NCBI RefSeq assembly: GCF_000276665.1
Contig: NW_004955470.1
Span: 849,220 to 913,219, forward strand
Length of the DNA: 64,000 nt
Direction: 5' to 3'
Source: Chinchilla lanigera
Lineage: Eukaryota > Chordata > Mammalia > Rodentia > Chinchillidae
The notes beneath the pieces are model-generated. The model worked only from the letters and a program-made list of their open reading frames with translations, did no database searches and was not told where the DNA came from. This document shows, piece by piece, positions 45,160 through 57,145 of the stretch (position 1 is its first letter; the number at the start of each line of letters is the position of its first letter). The translations under genes and the position numbers were made by a program.

Positions 45160-45840
45160 CAGCTGTACACTTTGCATTGTTTATTTACAATAGATAGACT
45201 TTATTGCACTTAATTGTATCTAATCTCAGTGAATGAATGAATTAATGAGTAGAAGTTATGGGGTCAGAGGAGCAGAATGTGTTCCCATCTTCTGGCCTAT
45301 AATCACTGGTACCCTCAGCAAGAGATGCTGCAAGAACCTCTGATTTCTTACCTGTAGAGGATTCACATGGGATTAAGTGGACCAACGGAATACACATTCA
45401 GCGCAGAGTTCAATATATAGCAAGCTTTCAAGACTTCAGCAATTGGCAGCTGCCACAGGAGTAGTTTTGCTCTTTATTATTATTACTAGACTTGTGGTAC
45501 TAGAAATATCTCCCATATTTCATTGGGAATGGCTTCTTATTGTACATCAATTCTCTGCCTTTAAAACACATTTTTCAGAATGTGTCTCAGAGAAAGGATT
45601 CCACAGAAAAGTCCTTTGCAGGCCTGACACGGAGATCTCATTTTTAGACTTCACTGAGGGTTTGGGAGGGTTGTGCTATTGAGAACATATATTTTAAAAG
45701 ACGGAAGTCCTTCCAACCCTTACCATTGAACCATGCAGCACCGCCCCCCACCCCCGCACGACCACAGAGGCTGCAGTTGTGAATGTGGCACAGGGGAATG
45801 GCAGCTACCACAGACCCTCCCCACACAGCCAGCCTGGGAG
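45160..45840. other. 3' flank of the V at 45872, nothing recognised
   Basis: No paralogue of this stretch is seen in the window. Confidence 0.4.
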
Positions 45841-45843
45841 GAT

Positions 45844-45871
45844 GGTTTATGTACGGGACTGTAACACCGTG
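45844..45871 (-). other. 12-RSS of the V at 45872
   Basis: In coding sense: heptamer CACGGTG (45865-45871, one change), 12-bp spacer, nonamer ACATAAACC (45844-45852). Confidence 0.9.
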
Positions 45872-46438
45872 AGAGGGACTGCATAGTCCTGCTGGCAGTA
45901 ATAAGTGCCAGAGTCACCCACCTCTACACTGCTGATTTTGAAAGTGAATTCTGTCCCATCCTGTGTGCCAGTGAAGCGGTTAGAGACACCGGGATATCGG
46001 TTATCAGCATCATAGATGAGAATCCTAGGAACCTGGCCTGGCTTCTGCTGATACCAGGTTAAATAATCACTAACACTCTCATTGGCCCTGCAGATGATGG
46101 AGATGCTCTCTCCTGGAGTTGCCCTCAGGAAGCCTGGAGACTGTGTCAGTGCAGCACTCCCACTGGTGACTGAGAAGGAAGGAAAACACACAATCACTGT
46201 TATTAAGTGGGTCCCAGTCTGTTTTCCTCCAGCAGACCTTGGCTCTTCTGGTCACTTAACCTAAGAGTACCTAGGTCTCTGAATAAGCACATGGGCCAGA
46301 GAGTCATAGATATGCGGGGAGGATCTCACCACAAGACAAAGGGAACTCCTATCATCTTGGGTGTATTCCCTGCAGCCGGCCTCCCTCACCTGGGCACCAG
46401 GGCAGCAGAAGACAGAAAAGCAGAGGCAGGACACCCAT
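45872..46438 (-). CDS. Ig kappa V gene, divergent subgroup, apparently functional
   Basis: Leader exon 46390-46438 encodes MGVLPLLFCLLLPWCP with a GTGAGG donor. V exon 45872-46169 gives V-T-S-G then S-A-A-L-T-Q-S-P-G-F-L. Framework 1 Cys, CDR1 [21 protein letters not shown], framework 3 (N-R-F-T-G-T-Q-D-G-T-E-F-T-F-K-I-S-S-V) and Y-Y-C are intact; CDR3 germline is QQDYAVPL. The N-E-S in CDR1 is a germline N-glycosylation sequon. It differs from the IGKV1- and IGKV3-like genes throughout, and its flanks are single-copy in the window. I cannot assign it to a named subgroup. Confidence 0.93.
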
Positions 46439-46534
46439 GTTCAGTCTAAGCCCTGCTGAGACTCTTTGTGCAAGGATCCACCAAGCACCCTTTCATGAGC
46501 ACTCTGAGGGGCAGAAACAGCGTCTAGGGAAAAC

Positions 46535-46542
46535 ATGCAAAT
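46535..46542 (-). promoter_or_regulatory. V kappa promoter octamer
   Basis: A perfect ATGCAAAT lies 97 bp upstream of the leader ATG. Confidence 0.92.
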
Positions 46543-46544
46543 CA

Positions 46545-47385
46545 GTGAGGCACTGGGCAGATCTGGGTGGAGCTGGAGACCCTGAAGGGCTCAGTTCCTT
46601 CTGGTGACCACATTCAGTCCCAGAGGAATTTCTCCTTAGTGTTTGTAAGACAAAACCATCTATCTTTTCTGATCTTCGCTTGTCCTTGGTGTCTAGGCAG
46701 TTAGAATAAGGTATCCTTCTTCCAAGAATAAGGAAACAAAGAACTTGGGTGATTACCTACCCAGCCCCCAAAGACTTGCACTTTAATATGAGTACATAGA
46801 ATTGCATGAGATATCATCTTCTGGAGCTGAAATGATGGTTCTGTGCTGATAAGTTGCTTAGATTAGATACTCTGGGCCATGGTGGGTCACGGAGAAGAAA
46901 ATGTCTTTCAGCAAATCTATGTCACACCTCTTGGAACACCGTGTAGTAGAGAAGAATCTCAGTTTATTAGAATATATTTCTATGGCCAGAGTAACTCTCT
47001 ATTTTGAAGATTAGTGCATGTATCAACTTTTTCATTTGCTATAGTGACTTTATTCTCATTTTTCTCATTAACATTCTCTCATTACATTGTCGTATCTGAG
47101 GATGACTATGTTTCCCTTCTTTGCCTGGTAGAATTCCAGCATGATCATTAATAGCATTCTCTTTTCTTTCTCACAAATGATTCAGTTTCCATGGAAACTT
47201 TGTAATCACCTTATACTCTGGGTTTTTTCTCTTCCTAGTACACTGAGGTATTTAACTAAAAATTTGTAACATATGTAAAAATGTAGGAAACTACAAGTGT
47301 TTTAAATCTTCTGTCAACACAATGGATCTTGTCTCCTTCTGGAATCCAGTTTTTATTATGTTCAATCACATTACAACCATTCTAC
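46545..47385. other. Intergenic, nothing recognised
   Basis: It is AT-rich and without V segments or clear repeats. Confidence 0.4.
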
Positions 47386-47389
47386 CTGC

Positions 47390-47875
47390 TATGGTTGATA
47401 CATTGTGTCAACTTGAGGAGTCTAGAGGTTTGGCTAAGTGACCCAGCAGTTCTGCATCTTGGGGTGAAAAGGACATGCCCTTACTCTTCTGGGATATTGT
47501 TCATTGTGTTAATTTCAGAAATTTAGAAGGTTAACTATGTGATTCAGCAGGGAGCCAGGTGCTTACTTTGTATTCATCCTGAGCCTGTGCAGGAAGAGGG
47601 CATGGAGATTATGTGAGAGTCACATGCCCCTTAGGTAGAGGTAGCCTGTTTACAATATAAGGGAGAAAAAAAAAGCTTGTCATTCCCCCCTTTTACTCTT
47701 GTTTTTTGCTGTGTTCTGCCACCATGAACTATTGCCCTCTGCCATGTGCCATTCTGCCTCAGAGCCAGCCAAGTTTGGGTTGAAACCTCCACAAACTGTG
47801 AGCTAAATAAACCTTTCCTTCCTTAATTTTGGGCACTGGCTATTTTGTCTCAGCAATGAGAGAAAAGTAACCAAG
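47390..47875 (+). mobile_element. About 485-bp interspersed repeat, full-length copy
   Basis: It starts 'ATGGTTGATACATTGTGTCA' and runs through 'ACCATGAACTATTGCCCTCT' and 'GAGCTAAATAAACCTTTCC' to 'CAGCAATGAGAGAAAAGTAA' and CCAAG. It is the same family as 37893-38372 (inverted) and 4095-4395. The ATGGTT...AACCA(T/A) ends suggest short inverted termini. Confidence 0.7.
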
Positions 47876-47879
47876 ACTC

Positions 47880-48775
47880 TGCCATCACTGAGGCTTCTGG
47901 GTGTCATCTACTACAGTTAAGCACACACAACCCTGTAGCTACTCTCCTTAGAAGACAGTTTATAAAGATGTTTCCTATTCAGAGAGCAACTTGATTGGAG
48001 GTCACTTCATTAGCAGACATTTTAATACCTTACTTGAGCCCTGTTAGTAAAACCTATAGGTTTTTGTTTTGTTTTGTTTTTTACTTTGTTTGTTGTTTGA
48101 TGGGGCAGGGATGCATTTTTCCCCATTTTTTTCCTTAGGTAAAATCTATACCACTTCCTCTGTATCGTCTCCCTAGCGGCAATCTCAAGGGATGCTCATT
48201 AGTTTCCACACAATTTCTCAGTACGTGGCTGCTATTCTTCAAGCTGTCTTGCCACAGCTATTAAGGGGAATTTCAATTGCATCATACAATCAGTGCTTTA
48301 AAATAGACGTGTGAGCTGAAAGAGATCAGCCGTCTGTGCTGACTGTAATGATTTATCTTTTTTTTTTTCTTTTTTTGGTTTTTTTTTGTTTTGTTTTGTT
48401 TTGTTTTTGGTTTTTCTCTGGTACCGGGAACCGAACTCACGACCTTGTGCTTGCCAGGCAGGCGCTTTGCCGCTGAGCTAAATCCCCAGCCCCTGTAATG
48501 ATTTATCTTGATTGGCAGCTTGACTGGACTGAGAAGTCGCTAGGTAATTAGTACAGCACAGCTCTGGGTGAGTCTGTAAGTGTTTACAGAAATGACTTGG
48601 CAAATGGGACAGCAGCATGAAAGGAGACCTACCCGGCAGGTGCGTGGCACCATCTAATGGGCCTGGGACATGATGCCTGGTTCAGAAGACCAAACTATTA
48701 AAAGTAACTACAGCTACAATAATTTGTTAAAGATAGCAAATATACCAAGTATAAAAGGTGGTAAATTATTGACAT
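47880..48775. other. Unassigned, contains an ID SINE
   Basis: The stretch split by the ID SINE ('AATGATTTATCTTGATTGGC', 'CTTGACTGGACTGAGAAGTC') looks like another old rodent LTR-type repeat. No gene is seen. Confidence 0.45.
48360..48492 (-). mobile_element. ID SINE, minus strand, with target duplication
   Basis: It has a long T/TTTTG tail, then 'GGTTTTTCTCTGGTACCGGG', 'GCTTGCCAGGCAGGCGCTTT' and 'GCTGAGCTAAATCCCCAGCC'. The 17-bp CTGTAATGATTTATCTT is duplicated at 48343-48359 and 48493-48509. Confidence 0.95.
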
Positions 48776-48779
48776 CAAA

Positions 48780-50040
48780 AGTATAAAGTATGGCGGGGAG
48801 AAGGGTAAAAAACGTGTTCAGTTTTTGCATGTGATCAAAGTTTGAAATAGCCTGCTATGACTAGATGTTTTACATAGGTCCCATGAAAAACATGAAGCAA
48901 AAGCCCATAGTAAATACACAAAAGATGAAGAGAATGGAATCAAACCATGATGTCACAGAAAATCATCAAATCACAGAATATACCAAAAAAGAGAAAAGAA
49001 AGGGATGAGCAATTACAAACCAGAAAATTAATAAAATCGCAATAGCCAAGTCTTTATCTAGTAATAATTACCTTTAATGTAAATGGATTAAAATCTCTAA
49101 TCAAATCACATGAAATAGAGTGGCCTGAATTTGTTAAAAAGCAAGAACCAATTATATACTGCCTACAAGAGACTCACCTAGGATTTGAGGGTGCACATAG
49201 ACTGTAAATGAAGATATTCCATGCAAACTGAAACCAAAAGAAAGCAGTCATTGCTACAAGTATAACAGAGAAAATAAATTTTAAGACAAAGACTGAATAA
49301 AGACATGAAAATAGTCACTGAATAATGATAAAGGGGTCAATTCAACAAGAGGATGTAAGAGTTATAAATATATATGTACCCAATGTTGGCACACCTACAT
49401 ATGTAAAGCAGATACTGTAGTAAGAATCCTGAAGGGAAATATAAAAACAGAAATATCATAATAGCAGCAGATGGCCATGTCTGTATAGATCATCCAGACA
49501 GAAAATCTATAAGGGCATATTGGATTTAAACTACATTAGATCAAATAGCCTGAACCCACATATGCAGAGCCTTCTTTCCAACAGCAGCAGAATAGATTTT
49601 TCTCAAGCACCCACGGACTATTCTCTAAGACAGGTCCTATGTTAGGTGACCAAAATAAACCTTGAAATTTAAGGAGACTGAAATCATACCAAGTATCTCC
49701 TCAAACCACAATGGTATGAAACTATAGCTCTGTAACAGGAGAAATTTTATAAATTTCACAATATAGCAATTTATACCACTTTCAAAACATGCCCCTGAAC
49801 TAACAAAGTGTCATATAAAAAAATCAAAAGAAAATTATCTCATTTTGGGACAAATTAAGATGGAAACACAAAACCCCAAAACTTTTGAGGTTGAGCAAAA
49901 AAGATTTTCTGAAGAAAGACTTTATAGAAACAAGTGTGTACATTAAAAGACAAAAATTTCAAATAAAAAATATTAGACCTATAGAGACTAAAAAAAGAAG
50001 TGAAAATGAATGAAGCAGTGTGCAGAAGCAATGGGCCTGG
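48780..50040 (+). mobile_element. L1 fragment, internal ORF2
   Basis: 'TGGATTAAAATCTCTAATCA', 'TACTGCCTACAAGAGACTCA', 'AAGGGGTCAATTCAACAAGA', 'ATATATATGTACCCAATGTT', 'TAGATCATCCAGACAGAAAA' and 'CACGGACTATTCTCTAAGAC' follow the order of LINE-1 ORF2 endonuclease-to-RT region. The frames are broken throughout. Confidence 0.88.
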
Positions 50041-50710
50041 TCATTCCAGTAGGATGGAGTATTTTATTTCTGTTATGGTTCAGACTTGGTAGAAATTTGT
50101 TTGGAATTGTTAGTGCTAGTGTCTCCTTGTACTACAAAAAATCATTTCATTATTTTAAAATGTATACCGAGAATATACCATGAATGCCTGAGGCCAAAGT
50201 GGAACATTCTCAACACCCCTCCAACTAGCATATCAGTAAGAGGAAAACCAAGGCAGCCCAGCTGATAGTCAACTCCAGCTGTCAGGTGGGCAAATGATAC
50301 AGCTGTACTGGTGACACAAGTGGTCCAGTTGCCTGCAGTTGCATGAAGCAGCCCATGCAAAGCAGTAGAGAAGCTACTCAGACAATTCACAAAATCACAA
50401 GAAACAATAATAAATCATTCTTTTGGTCCTCTAAAGTTTAAGGTGCTGCATTATTCTGCCATGAATAATGGAAGTGTCAATAAATGGACCAATTTAAAGC
50501 ACCTGTCTAGACCACAACATGGCTCTAATTCACCTCCCTATCCACTTTTCCTCTGCATAGATCTGGTCTACATGAGAGGCAACAACTCCACCTGCCTCTG
50601 CTTCATCAGATCATAAAACACAGGCTCTGAGAATGTGGAGACTTAAGATAGGGGCTGATTACACCTCTCATGTTGTCCCTCCTGCAGGGAAAGGTCTACA
50701 GCTGAAAAAA
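50041..50710. other. Intergenic, unassigned
   Basis: An 82-codon minus-strand frame at 50142-50390 resembles nothing I know. No V segment is present. Confidence 0.4.
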
Positions 50711-50713
50711 GGG

Positions 50714-50741
50714 TATTTTGGTTTGGGGAGCAGTCACTGTG
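50714..50741 (-). other. RSS of the V pseudogene at 50742
   Basis: In coding sense: heptamer CACAGTG (50735-50741) is perfect, spacer 12 bp, nonamer ACCAAAATA (50714-50722) is poor. Confidence 0.75.
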
Positions 50742-51472
50742 CAAGGCTGGCTGTTGTGCTACTAGCGGTAAATCACTACGTCTTCAGTTTCCACTCCATG
50801 GGTAATGTGGTAGAAGCCATAGCCAGAGCTACTTCCCTAGAACCAAGAAAGGGCTCCCAAAGAACCCCTTTGGTGCAGAAGCCCAGTAGATGAGCAGCCC
50901 AGGAGACTCTTTGGGTTTCTGTTTGTCCCAGGATGTGGAGGTTCCTACTGCCATGCTGCTTACACAGGTGATGGAGACAAAGTTGTCTGGAGATGCTGCC
51001 AGGGTCCCTGAAGGCTGAGCCAGGGTAACCTGTCCTCTGCAGCCTGCGAAGACACCACATCCAGGGAGCACAGCATATTGCTTGACTCAGAGGATTAGAA
51101 GGAAAACAGCACCCCATGGTGAAGACAGGGGCAGGTTTAAAGCTGCTTGCACCCCTGCCTCCTTGTTTGCCTTTGACTCTCAATTCCTAATAAGAGCTGA
51201 GACAAAACAACTCTTCATGTCACTCTGCCATTTCCAAAGCATATTTAGAGCATCTTATCTCTGCACCGAGGACTAAATCTCCTTGAGAATGGCAGAGAAA
51301 ATGTGCTTACCCTGAATACCTATCATCAGGAGGTAGAGAAGCTGGACCAGGAATCTCAACCTCGGGCTGGGGATTTAGCTCAGCGGCAAAGCGCCTGCCT
51401 GGCAAGCGCAAGGTCGTGAGTTCGGTTCCCGGTACCGGAGAAAAACCAAAAAAAAAGGAATCTCAACCTCAA
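50742..51472 (-). pseudogene. Divergent IGKV pseudogene with a SINE in its leader exon
   Basis: V exon 50742-51043 reads Q-V-T-L-A-Q-P-S-G-T-L-A-A-S-P, Cys, then W-D-K-Q-K-P in framework 2, and L-L-I-Y-W-A-S. A frame change in framework 3 follows. At the end, E-T-E-D-V-V-I-Y is followed by R and two stops, so the second invariant Cys is gone. The leader exon starts at 51311 (donor GTAAGC) and reads R-F-L-V-Q-L-L-Y-L-L-M-I-G-I-Q. At about its sixth codon it is split by an ID SINE (51364-51455). The likely start codon is TTG (51470-51472) in place of ATG. No octamer is seen upstream. The W-A-S of CDR2 suggests an IGKV4/IGKV8-type ancestor, but this is weak. Confidence 0.85.
51364..51455 (+). 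mobile_element. ID SINE inserted in a V leader exon
   Basis: It is a well-preserved ID element ('GGGCTGGGGATTTAGCTCAG', 'GCGCCTGCCTGGCAAGCGCA', 'TTCGGTTCCCGGTACCGGAG', 'AAAAACC', poly-A). The 15-bp leader sequence AGGAATCTCAACCTC is duplicated at 51349-51363 and 51456-51470. Confidence 0.97.
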
Positions 51473-51474
51473 GT

Positions 51475-52815
51475 GTCCACGGAATGCTCTGCTCCTGGAC
51501 ATAAGGACAAGGGGAGTGGGATGGGGCAAAGGTTACCTGTCAGGACTTCCAGGAATTAGAGCCTTTGTTGAGGGAGTTAAATAAGCACAGGTTGTTTTGG
51601 AGACTGCATGTGTGATGGCCTGAACCAGAGCTCTTCTCTAAGGGTCCCTCAGGTCAGATAGGCTCACCTCACGGCAGCTTAAGGAGGTGGTGAAGGTGAT
51701 GGAGACACCTGGATCCTGTGGAGCCTGGGCTTAGAGAAAGAGAGAGACAGAGAGAAGGAGAGAGATAGACAGACAGACAGACAGAGATAGAGAGACAGTG
51801 ATGCTGCCATATCCCCATGACTCCTCTTGAGAAGATACAACTGCGGTCTCCCTGCAGCCAGCCACCTTTCAGCAGAGGGGTCTCTGTGAGTTCTGTTTTC
51901 ACGCAGATGTGGAGTAGCTCTACTTCTACTCCAGCTAGAAGCCAAGTTAGTTGTTGATCAGCCAACAGGTTTCACGGGAGTGGCCAGCTAACCTGTGAGT
52001 CCAAGAAGCCTACTGGCTCTGCAGACCTTCTTCATCGCTAAATTCAGTTAGGAGACAACTCCACAAATCCTGAAACTTTCCCTGGTGAGGACAATGTGAG
52101 AAGCAGGTGGAAAAGTGGATCTCCCTAACAATCCCAACAATAAGAGAGATAAAGGCCAAAAGAGAGACAGACAGGCAAACACTCAGAGGGTTTTTGGTTT
52201 AAATCATAGACACAGTTGAGCATTTACATTCCTAAATCAGAGTTTCCTCTCTTCCGCTGAGTCAAGTCAGTCCTAAAAAATTGATTCCCATACGGTATGT
52301 TGCAAAACATTTCAAAATGCCTCAAAAACTTAACTAAGAAAAAAAATTAAATTCATTTCCATACTTTGATAAATTTAGTCCCTACAATCAGCCCATAGTA
52401 CATGGACTTTCCACAGTAGGAGGAAAGGGGAGGCAGAGATAGATCCTATTGAGCCAGAGCCACCCACACCCTCCAAGAAGGTGAAGATCAAGCATCCCTG
52501 AAAACAATCACAGCTTCAGAGACTAATAGCTCATGACTCTCTGTGGAGGCAGTTTCTCCCCGTGTGGGTAACAGCCACGTGTGTGCTTCCTTCTGTGTGA
52601 TGATAGGGGACAGAGCAGGTCTTTAAGCAAAACCCAACCAAGGCCTCCCTATGTGAGCCTTTGCAGGGGAACTGAATACATTTAAGGAAGAGAAATGGTT
52701 TATAATCATGAGGAGAAAGAAAGAGAAAGGGTGAGGGAGACACAGAGAAAGATGGTTGTGTGTGTGTACAGAGGAAGAGTTGACACGATAATGTTTAGTA
52801 GACCAAGTATGGTCA
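51475..52815. other. Intergenic, nothing recognised except a simple repeat
   Basis: No gene or V segment is seen. Short frames across 51669-51965 include the GA/GACA microsatellite. Confidence 0.45.
51732..51797. repeat. GA/GACA simple repeat
   Basis: An imperfect (GA)n followed by (GACA)n. Confidence 0.9.
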
Positions 52816-52819
52816 CCAT

Positions 52820-53230
52820 GACATCAGGTCCTATTCTGTGGAAGGTAGGAATTACGTTGTGGGGGTAGGAGCCCTTGTGGGTAAATTAAGCATAGTTAGA
52901 AGGGGAGATTCTGAAGGACGTACTAAGTGTGATCTCCAGGGTCCTTATGATGTGAGGGTCATCATGGATAGAAAAGGGAGAGGCCATGTGAACACAGAGA
53001 AGAGACTGGTGCGATGTGGCCATGGCCAAGGGGAGAAGCAGCTGCCAGAAGCTGGGAAGGACAAGGAGCAGAGGCTCCCCCAAAACTTCTGCACACCGCA
53101 CCCCTGCCCACACCCTCATCTTGGCTCACTGAAGCTGATTCCAGACTTCTCTACCCCCAAACTGTAGTAAAATAAGTTTCTGTTATTTTAAACCAACAAA
53201 TTTTGGGTAATTTTTGACAGCGGCCTTGGA
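52820..53230 (+). mobile_element. MLT1-like MaLR LTR
   Basis: Its order resembles the 3' part of mammalian MLT1 LTRs: 'CAGGGTCCTTATGATGTGAG', 'AGAGGCCATGTGAACACAGA', 'GCTGCCAGAAGCTGGGAAGG', 'TCCAGACTTCTCTACCCCCA' and 'AAGTTTCTGTTATTTTAAAC'. This is a family assignment from memory. Confidence 0.7.
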
Positions 53231-53234
53231 AGCT

Positions 53235-54925
53235 GGCACAAATGTGTCTCAGGGGAAACTGAGACTAAAGGTGCTACAGTCCTTTGGAATCTTATTCATC
53301 TTTCTAATGCTTCTAAGGCTACACGTCTTTCTAATGCAAATGTGAATGGGTTGCCGGAGTGCTTTATGGTAGAAAACATGCACAGAAAATCCCACAATGT
53401 GTGATAGTGAGCGAGAGTTCACGGCCTGACACACAGAAGCCAATATTATGGCACCAACTTTTTTGCAAAAAGAAAGAATTTTATCGCAGGTTAATTGACA
53501 AGAAGCCTCAAATCTGGGCCCCCAGTCAGCTCAGCCAATGAAGGATTTTAAGGGCTCTGAAGAGTTGACAAGTCTGGTCATGTCTTGGATCTTGATTGCG
53601 TGTAGTTGTATCTTTCAAAGTTTTCACTTTTTCCATCCTGTATTGTAAGTTCATAGTCAGCAGCCCTGCTCCTATTGTAGTCTGGGAAGCTCCCAGTCCT
53701 GAACCTAAGCTTCTGTAGATTTGAGTCTGTTAGGTCCCTCCAGCTTGGATTGCCCTTAGGTCCAAATTCAAGGTAACTCCCAGGATGCACTCTATAAAAC
53801 ATCTTACAGTACAGTTGGGAATAAAGATATTTTTTTAAATGCCTAGTAGTATGGAAACAGCTTAGCTCCATTCCAGTCTGGGTGATTTTGTCATTGGAGG
53901 CTGGTGCATGGCTGGGACAGTTGGGCATTACCCACCAGCTGAAGAGAGACACTGACCATGGATACAGAATGGCAGCACCCAAGCCTGACAAGATTGAGCT
54001 GAGCCCTGCACCAGGTACCAGTCATCTGAAGAGCTCACCAAATCTGGCACCTGATGTCAGCCTTCCAGCCACAAGATCAAGTGGGACCACGGGGATCCAC
54101 TACTGAAGAAGACATAAAAAGACAGCAGCGGCTGATGTTGGGGCCACCATCCTCCTGCTCTTGCACTGGTCCTTCCTTCTGTTTTCCTTTGAAGCACCCT
54201 TGTCTCCTTGAGCATTTCTTTTCCTTGAGCTTCTTTTCCTTTTTCTCTTTGCTTTTCTTATTTCTTTCATAAAATAACAGTAAACTTTCACATCTACCAG
54301 TTGTCCTGACCAACTCACTGAAAGGGACAATAAGAACCTGGGAAACACTGTTGGTCCCCACCCTGTCCCATGACAGTGTGGAGCCAGAGGGAGTGGGGGC
54401 TGGGTACAGTCCAGGAAGTAAAAGCACAAAGGAGCAGTTAGTGTGCATGACATGGGCCTGGCCATGTTTGAGGGCAGCTCATTCCCAAACTCTAAAGATC
54501 GTGTCCTCTCATAGAGCCCTGGTGACAGAAGTCTCAGTTTCTGATCATTTGATTCTTGGAAATGGCTCTAGGGTCCATAAGAGGTGATTCTGAGTTAAAA
54601 GAGGTACATATTCAAAGCTCCCAGCCCATTTTAGTAAATGCCTAGAAAGGAGACGTTCTGGCCTGTTCAGCAGAGGCTGAGTCACATACAGTGAGGAACC
54701 ACTCACTGAATAATAATTATTGGTGACCTTTAGTTTAAAATGACATCTGGCCAGCCAAACTTCACACAGCATCCATTCTAAGATATTCAAGGGTGCATAA
54801 AGCAGAACATGGGGGACCCTTCTCCAAAGAAAAACTGTACTTCTTGGCCCATCATGTGGGAGAGTCCCCCATCCCCAGGACACCCCTTGGACCCATAGGG
54901 CTCCGTTTCACACAGGATCAAACCT
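53235..54925. other. Intergenic, unassigned
   Basis: No V segment is seen. Frames around 53578-53991 and 54077-54465 show no known domain and probably lie in old repeats. Confidence 0.4.
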
Positions 54926-54929
54926 TTCA

Positions 54930-55040
54930 CACCTTGCATGATTTTCCCAAGGTCACATGGGCAAATCAGTGAGGGCTGGGGCTGGGATTTGAACCCAGGT
55001 CTGTCTGACATCAACTTTTCCTTCCAAGTAGGCATTTTTA
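54930..55040 (+). mobile_element. MIR SINE
   Basis: 'CCCAAGGTCACATGGGCAAA' and 'GGCTGGGATTTGAACCCAGG' followed by 'TCTGTCTGACATCAAC' is the conserved core and 3' part of a MIR. Confidence 0.9.
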
Positions 55041-55044
55041 CCTA

Positions 55045-55500
55045 CGTAAAGAAGAAAAACCAGGAGGATGGTGCGAGAGTCACAGACCCTTGCTGCCTCT
55101 CCTCCATACCATGATGACCTTAACATTAAACTGAGCCTTTTTTAATCCAAGCTCAGTCTTTACTCATCCAAAGGACAGTACTTTGGGTTTCTTGCATTGC
55201 TTCCGCTTTTTCCTCCTTGCTTCTGTCTGTTCCTGTGTCTCTGACTCGGTCTTTCCTCTCAGATAGTATCTGTCAGTCTAACTGTCCTGCTACTGTGAAA
55301 TCTACGCTTTTCTCCAGGGCTTGAGCTCTGAGCCCTGGACTCTTGGACATCTCCCACATAAAGAGCAAAGGAAAGCGCCTCACCAGGAGACTCTCATCCT
55401 AAGAGGAATTCTGTTTTCTTTCCAGTAACTGTTTCTTGTCAAAACTGACCAAAAGATCACTATGTGGAAAGGGTTAGGAGAACAACCATCCACTCAAGGA
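55045..55500. other. Intergenic, nothing recognised
   Basis: Neither a V segment nor a clear repeat is seen. Confidence 0.4.
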
Positions 55501-55504
55501 GGGA

Positions 55505-55960
55505 AAAGACATTCTCTACCCTGTGTGGCTTTCCTGTGGCTGCTTAACAAATCCTGCACCTCACTGGCATCAAACCACATAAACACATCACCTTTCAGTT
55601 CAGAGAGGAGAAGTCTGACCCCAGCTCACACGGAGGTTTCCTTGGGAACGCTGCAGGGGACAACTGGTTTCCTTGCCTTGTTCAGCTTTAGACACTACCA
55701 TCCTCCTTTCTTGGCCCACAGCTCCTTCTTTACATCACCCCAGCCTCTTTCTCCACTACCACATCGCCGTTCTAAATCTGACCACTTTGCTCTCCTACCC
55801 TAAGGACACTTGTGATTCGATGGGGCCACCCCGGGAACCCAAGCTCATCTTCCAACTCAAGGTCCTCAGTGGAACCACAGCTGCCAAGTTACTTTTGCCA
55901 TATGAGGTATCATGGGCTCCAGAGACTAGGGTATGGATGTCTTTGGAGAGAGCCACATTA
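55505..55960 (-). mobile_element. MLT1-like MaLR LTR, minus strand
   Basis: 'TTCCTGTGGCTGCTTAACAA', 'TCAGAGAGGAGAAGTCTGAC' and 'GGTTTCCTTGCCTTGTTCAG' resemble the reverse-orientation MLT1 pattern (gctgctgtaacaaa...cagttctggaggtcagaagtc). Confidence 0.6.
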
Positions 55961-55964
55961 TCTA

Positions 55965-57145
55965 ACTTTCCAACCCCTCTTACCATCCCCCTGTCCTCCC
56001 CTACAAAAGAGTCCAAAATCACATGGCTGGGAGAGAGAGAGGACAGGGGAAAGTAAACAGATTCATGAAGACTCGGGAAGTGAGAGCTGGATGTGAGACT
56101 CAGGGCAGCTGGCCTTCAGGTGTTAGAGGCTGGGGGAATCTTCATCTACCACTGCCCCTGTTGTGGATCCATGGGGATAGCTGTGTAGTGGTTCCTCGAT
56201 TCTGTGACCCAGACGAAAAAGGAAACACTGCTTAAACTTAATCCAAGAGGGACTGGTAAAGGAAATTAATCCAAGAGAGACTGTCACGCAGCACAGGCTG
56301 GTTGTAGCAGGTTGCAGGCCTAGAGTACAGCAAGGAAGGGCTGGCTTTGAGCGTAGGCAACTCTCCAAAAGCAAGATGTGAAGGAAGAGAAAGAGATACG
56401 TGGTGGCCAGAAAGAATTGCAAGCCAAAGGGCGGAGGGCTGATATTTGATACTGAAGTCAAAGTGTGGGTGTGGAAATCACTGCAGGAAAGCCCTCCCCA
56501 AAAAAATACAGGAATTGCAAAAATTCAGTATATGTGCTGCTAAAGCCAGCACAGAAATTGCAAAAATTCAGATGAAAATTACCCTCCAAGAATAAAGATT
56601 CATTTACTCTCTTAAGTTGGGTCCCCAAGCAACAAGATTCCCATGCAGGAAGCATGTTTGTGAGCTGAAGAGAACCCTGGGAGGAAAAGAGGAAAGTGAA
56701 ACAGGGAGAAAAGATGGATGGTAAAAGGCACCACAGCAGATAAACTAAAAATGAGAACAAGCGGAGTTCCCACTCCACTTGGAAATACAGGGAAAATGCC
56801 TCTGGTTACCGCAGCTGAAGCAAGAGAGCTGGGTTGTGAATGCACCTCCTCCTGCCCTCATCCTCTGAGGCTGACCTGGGAAATGCTCGGTCCAGGCTCT
56901 GTGATCTTCCAAGTTTGCAGGGAAAGCTGCCATCCGCAGCTCTAGAGAGCCTGGTACAGGGCAGACATGGCCATTAGAATTCAATAGAAATACAGTAAAC
57001 GGGGAAGATACAGAGGAAACACAGAGACTGCTGTCTGCTCAAAAAAGAAGAGCTCCTGAATAAGGTGCATATCTCTGGAAGAGGATCCAGGTCAGCCAGG
57101 TGCAGCCTGGCAACTAGCAATTTAGTCTCTGGGACGCACAGCAGG
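55965..57145. other. 3' flank of the V at 57174, nothing recognised
   Basis: 'GAAATTGCAAAAATTCAG' recurs locally (about 56510-56575), a small imperfect repeat. No gene is seen. Confidence 0.4.

Noticed and set aside
51364..51440. tRNA-like A and B boxes ('TAGCTCAG', 'GGTTCCCGG' type) at several sites
   Set aside because: These are ID SINEs with poly-A tails and target duplications, not tRNA genes; no cloverleaf with a matching acceptor stem is present.
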